The notes below the pieces were generated by a model, which was not told where the DNA came from, made no database searches, and worked only from the letters and a program-made list of their open reading frames with translations. From Candidatus Aminicenantota bacterium (GTDB lineage: Bacteria; Acidobacteriota; Aminicenantia; Aminicenantales; Aminicenantaceae), in assembly GCA_030617525.1 (NCBI GenBank), contig JAUWVG010000064.1, forward strand, positions 1 through 8,978: a stretch of 8,978 bases of DNA, written 5' to 3'. How positions within the stretch are numbered: the first letter of the stretch is position 1; every line of letters begins with the position of its first letter. Below, one piece after another: positions 6,337 through 8,978 of the stretch. Position numbers and translations under genes: made by a program.

Positions 6337-7818
6337 TTATGAGACAGCAAAAATATCCATCCGATTCCATTCGAGCCAGTAATCAAGGGCAAGTTTTCGT
6401 ACGTATTTCCAGTAATCTTCCGTATTGAGGCCATACAATTGAATTCCTTTTTTAATGTCTCTTTTTATGATGTTCCAATACCGGTCTTTCAATCTGAAAC
6501 TGACTGTTTTTCTTTTAAAAGAGAAAGCGGCTTTCGGCAGAAATGGCGGATTGGGGGAAACTGTGATCAGCCCATGTCCAACTGTTCCTCCTGTACTTAC
6601 CTGCAAGCCGTCATTCATACAGCTTATAGGAGGAGTTTTTCCTGCATAGGAAGTGATTAAAATGTCATCCACACCAATATGGAAATATTGCCGGGCTCGG
6701 AGCCCCATTTTGGCCCCGATAATTGCATAGATCCCAAGATGACCGTGCAGCTCGTTGGTCAGTACACCTATCCGCCATTCTTCTTTCCCGTGATTCTTGA
6801 TAATCCCGTTTATATAGGGTTGGACGTCATCGGAAAACAATTCCGGAGAATCAGGGAAACCATCAAAAACTTTGCTCTTTACTTGATTTTGGTGTGTTAA
6901 TATCTCCAAGTATTTAGCTTTAATGTTCTTGAGATCATGTGCCTGGATCATTGTGCGGTGGTTTTCCTTTTTTTTTGTCTGCGTTACGTACAGCTCAGGA
7001 AACAGCAAGTAAACAGGCAATAAATCATCCCAGAATTCGAAATGCTCTGATTTTATCTGCTGAATAACTCCGTTATTTTTGTGAGAGGCGGCGATTTTTT
7101 TCGCGTAAGGTGAATTCAAGGAACCGATAGACTGAAGAAATTCCTGGCTAAAAAAAGGATTATCGATCTTGCTGTTGCTCACGGCCTCCAATAGGATTGG
7201 AATTGAAAACACTGTCTGGACAGCATTCGTATCAAATTCACAATTTGTCCCAAATAATGGATCGATGCTGTCGTTATACCATATGATCCTTTCGATTTTT
7301 TCATGAATCCCGGGCTTTTCTGTCAATGCTGCTGCAAGGTTTGTCAGCCCTCCCAAACAAATAAAAAGTACAGGCTCTTCCTCGAATTCTAGTGAAGTCA
7401 GAATTAAGTCAACAGCATTGTTCCCCTCTGTGATCTCAACTGTTTCTTCCTCTCCCCACCGAACCTTTTTGTTTAAGTCCCGCCATGGTGGAATTTGTTC
7501 TAAGGTTTCTGGTCCCGCACCGGTCGGAATTCCTTCATGTCCGAAACTTTCTAGAATTGATCTGACTTTGATCAATCCTAATTTCGGACTTAATACTCCA
7601 TCCGAAGTTGTGATTGCCAGGACTTCGAATTCTGGAGACGCAAGGAAAAGACAAATGGCTCTCAGGTCGTCCAGTGCTGCATCTGTATCGATTAAAATAT
7701 GAAATTGAGCTTTGCCGGAATGAGCAAAAGAAAGTATTCCTCCAAACACAAATAAGAGGACGAGGAATGCAGTGAATATTAATCTGGGTTTATTTTTAAA
7801 AAAATTGTCTTTCTTCAT
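6337..7818 (-). CDS. Exported nucleoside-hydrolase-like / FmdE two-domain fusion protein
   Basis: A 493-residue fusion. Residues 1-12 are Lys-rich and 13-32 strongly hydrophobic, a signal peptide or membrane anchor, so the protein acts in the periplasm or envelope. Residues 40-280 resemble inosine/uridine-type nucleoside hydrolases, which cleave ribose from bases using Ca2+. The evidence is DTDAALDD (44-51) for the DTDPG-x-DD calcium site, LGGLTNLA (155-162), CEFDTNAV (193-200), and WDDLLPVYLLFPEL (263-276) for HDPLAVAYLLDPEL. W263 replaces the catalytic His, so activity is uncertain. Residues 340-493 are an FmdE domain: ELHGHLG (356-362), CMNDG (400-404) and STGGTVGHG (408-416). The C-terminal zinc finger of some FmdE proteins is absent. 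The start overlaps the receptor stop as ATGA and lacks a clear ribosome site, implying coupled translation. The substrate is unknown. Confidence 0.85.
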   Translation of the reverse strand: MKKDNFFKNKPRLIFTAFLVLLFVFGGILSFAHSGKAQFHILIDTDAALDDLRAICLFLASPEFEVLAITTSDGVLSPKLGLIKVRSILESFGHEGIPTGAGPETLEQIPPWRDLNKKVRWGEEETVEITEGNNAVDLILTSLEFEEEPVLFICLGGLTNLAAALTEKPGIHEKIERIIWYNDSIDPLFGTNCEFDTNAVQTVFSIPILLEAVSNSKIDNPFFSQEFLQSIGSLNSPYAKKIAASHKNNGVIQQIKSEHFEFWDDLLPVYLLFPELYVTQTKKKENHRTMIQAHDLKNIKAKYLEILTHQNQVKSKVFDGFPDSPELFSDDVQPYINGIIKNHGKEEWRIGVLTNELHGHLGIYAIIGAKMGLRARQYFHIGVDDILITSYAGKTPPISCMNDGLQVSTGGTVGHGLITVSPNPPFLPKAAFSFKRKTVSFRLKDRYWNIIKRDIKKGIQLYGLNTEDYWKYVRKLALDYWLEWNRMDIFAVS

Positions 7819-8978
7819 TGTTTAATTGTTATCCCTATGTTGATATTCCTCTTCGGCATGGGATAGGAGCCGCTTCCCAGGCCGGGAAGGTCCAAATATA
7901 TGAGGTAATCAGAGTTGAAGATATTGTTGACATCCAGAAATATACTAATGAATCGATTCAGTTCAATCGATGCCTTCGCGTTAATCAGGAGGTAGGAGGG
8001 GAGCGGATTTTGTGACAGATCTGCAGCAAAATAATCGGTAATGTATTGAGCTTGTAGGGATGCAAAAATGGATTTGTCGTCGAACCGAAAAGATAAATCC
8101 CATTTTTGCTTCGGTCTACCTTTGGTTTTTTCGCGAGGATCAAGATAGGTGAAAAATAAATTAGAGGAGAGATTTTGAGTGAATCTGGCATTTATCCCCA
8201 ATTCTGTTCCCGTGAAGGCAAATTGACCAGTATTGATGAAAAGAAACTTGGGAGGTGCAGGATTGGGAACAGTTTCTATTAGGTTAGAGCCTTTCATGTG
8301 GAAGAGAGAGATATTGACATCTAACCAAGATGAAATTATTTGATCGAGCCCAATTTCGAAGTTCCAAACCCTCTCGGGTTTTAAATCGGGATTGGCCGCT
8401 GGATACATAAAGAGCTCATTGATTTGAGGAGATCGGAATCCTTTATTGATCATTCCCCGGAGTCTGGTCTTTTCAGTAGTCTGAAAAACAATTCCCCAGT
8501 GCGGGCAAATTTCAAATCCAAAGTGTGAATCTCTATGAAGTCTGATCCCGGTTGAAACTATCCACTTTTTCTTGATGACATATTCATCCTGCAAAAAAAA
8601 AGCCGCTTCATTCTTTTTCCACTCTCCAACGGGCCAGGAGTAGGATTTCCCTCCTATATTCTTTATGTCAATACCGGTCGATAATTGATTGTTCGGAATT
8701 CGGTGAGTTGTTAGTTGAAAAATCCCGCCGGTGATGTGATCTCGTGAGTGCCAACCATCTGAAAATTGATGATGTCCGAAATTGCGGTAAACCTTAAGCA
8801 GAACTTCGTCTTTGTCTCCATCGCTTTTCAAAGAAAAATCTATGGCTCCTCTTTCATAGTCATTCCAGAAATCAGTCAAGGGATATTCGATGGATCCAGC
8901 TTCGTGTTTATTCCCTGAAAAATACTTACTGCGGAGGCTTAACTCCAGTCTATCAGTCACATTAAAGATCATTTTTCC
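7815..8978 (-). CDS. TonB-dependent receptor, C-terminal barrel (start beyond the right edge)
   Basis: C-terminal part of an outer-membrane beta-barrel receptor; 387 codons before the stop are visible and the frame is open to the edge. Numbering from the internal Met at 8972, typical strands include QDEYVIKKKWIVSTGIRL (128-145), GFRSPQINELF (178-188), NPDLKPERVWNFEIG (194-208) and DVNNIFNSDYLIYLDLPG near the end. These are hallmarks of the cobalamin/siderophore group of receptors, a different subfamily from the Oar-like receptor at the left edge. The plug and any TonB box are outside the window. The last residues are ITIKQ, so the usual terminal aromatic residue of outer-membrane barrels is missing. 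The stop TGA overlaps the ATG of the nucleoside hydrolase-FmdE gene, so both are made from one transcript and are probably used together. Confidence 0.92.
   Translation of the reverse strand, partial: GKMIFNVTDRLELSLRSKYFSGNKHEAGSIEYPLTDFWNDYERGAIDFSLKSDGDKDEVLLKVYRNFGHHQFSDGWHSRDHITGGIFQLTTHRIPNNQLSTGIDIKNIGGKSYSWPVGEWKKNEAAFFLQDEYVIKKKWIVSTGIRLHRDSHFGFEICPHWGIVFQTTEKTRLRGMINKGFRSPQINELFMYPAANPDLKPERVWNFEIGLDQIISSWLDVNISLFHMKGSNLIETVPNPAPPKFLFINTGQFAFTGTELGINARFTQNLSSNLFFTYLDPREKTKGRPKQKWDLSFRFDDKSIFASLQAQYITDYFAADLSQNPLPSYLLINAKASIELNRFISIFLDVNNIFNSDYLIYLDLPGLGSGSYPMPKRNINIGITIKQ

Overview
The window comes from a Gram-negative-type bacterium of moderate G+C content. Two different TonB-dependent outer-membrane receptors show that it has an outer membrane. 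The left receptor is an Oar-like protein with a carboxypeptidase-regulatory-like domain, and a short mycobacterial/archaeal-type inositol-phosphate synthase lies beside it. Together with a MntA/HepT pair and an FmdE-domain protein, this fits an anaerobic environmental lineage such as Acidobacteriota/Aminicenantota. That placement is my inference from gene style, not something the sequence proves.

Layout. (1) Positions 1-3839, minus strand: inositol-3-phosphate synthase (ino1), then 24 nt later a large Oar-like TonB-dependent receptor that leaves the window at its left edge. A good sigma70-type promoter and a hairpin with a UUCG loop precede ino1. (2) Positions 3840-4229: a 390-base gene-free stretch with the ino1 promoter and a nested set of inverted repeats, including a roughly 100-nt imperfect hairpin. 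(3) Positions 4230-5318, plus strand: a divergent class IV (branched-chain type) PLP aminotransferase. (4) Positions 5360-6073, plus strand: an A/T-rich mntA-hepT toxin-antitoxin pair with its own promoter. It ends 19 nt before a tRNA-Leu(UAA) gene at 6093-6178. (5) Positions 6337-8978, minus strand: the C-terminal part of a second TonB-dependent receptor, entering from the right edge. Its stop overlaps (ATGA) the start of an exported two-domain protein, a nucleoside-hydrolase-like domain fused to an FmdE domain.

How they may work together. The strongest candidate for an undescribed system is region 5. A TonB receptor is translationally coupled to an envelope-targeted nucleoside hydrolase-FmdE fusion, which suggests uptake and processing of a nucleoside- or nucleotide-containing, possibly metal-bearing ligand. 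The hydrolase domain lacks the usual catalytic histidine, so it may bind or sense rather than cleave. Region 1 makes a second odd pairing, a cytosolic inositol-phosphate synthase apparently co-transcribed with an outer-membrane receptor. The aminotransferase, toxin-antitoxin pair and tRNA show no obvious functional link to either receptor.
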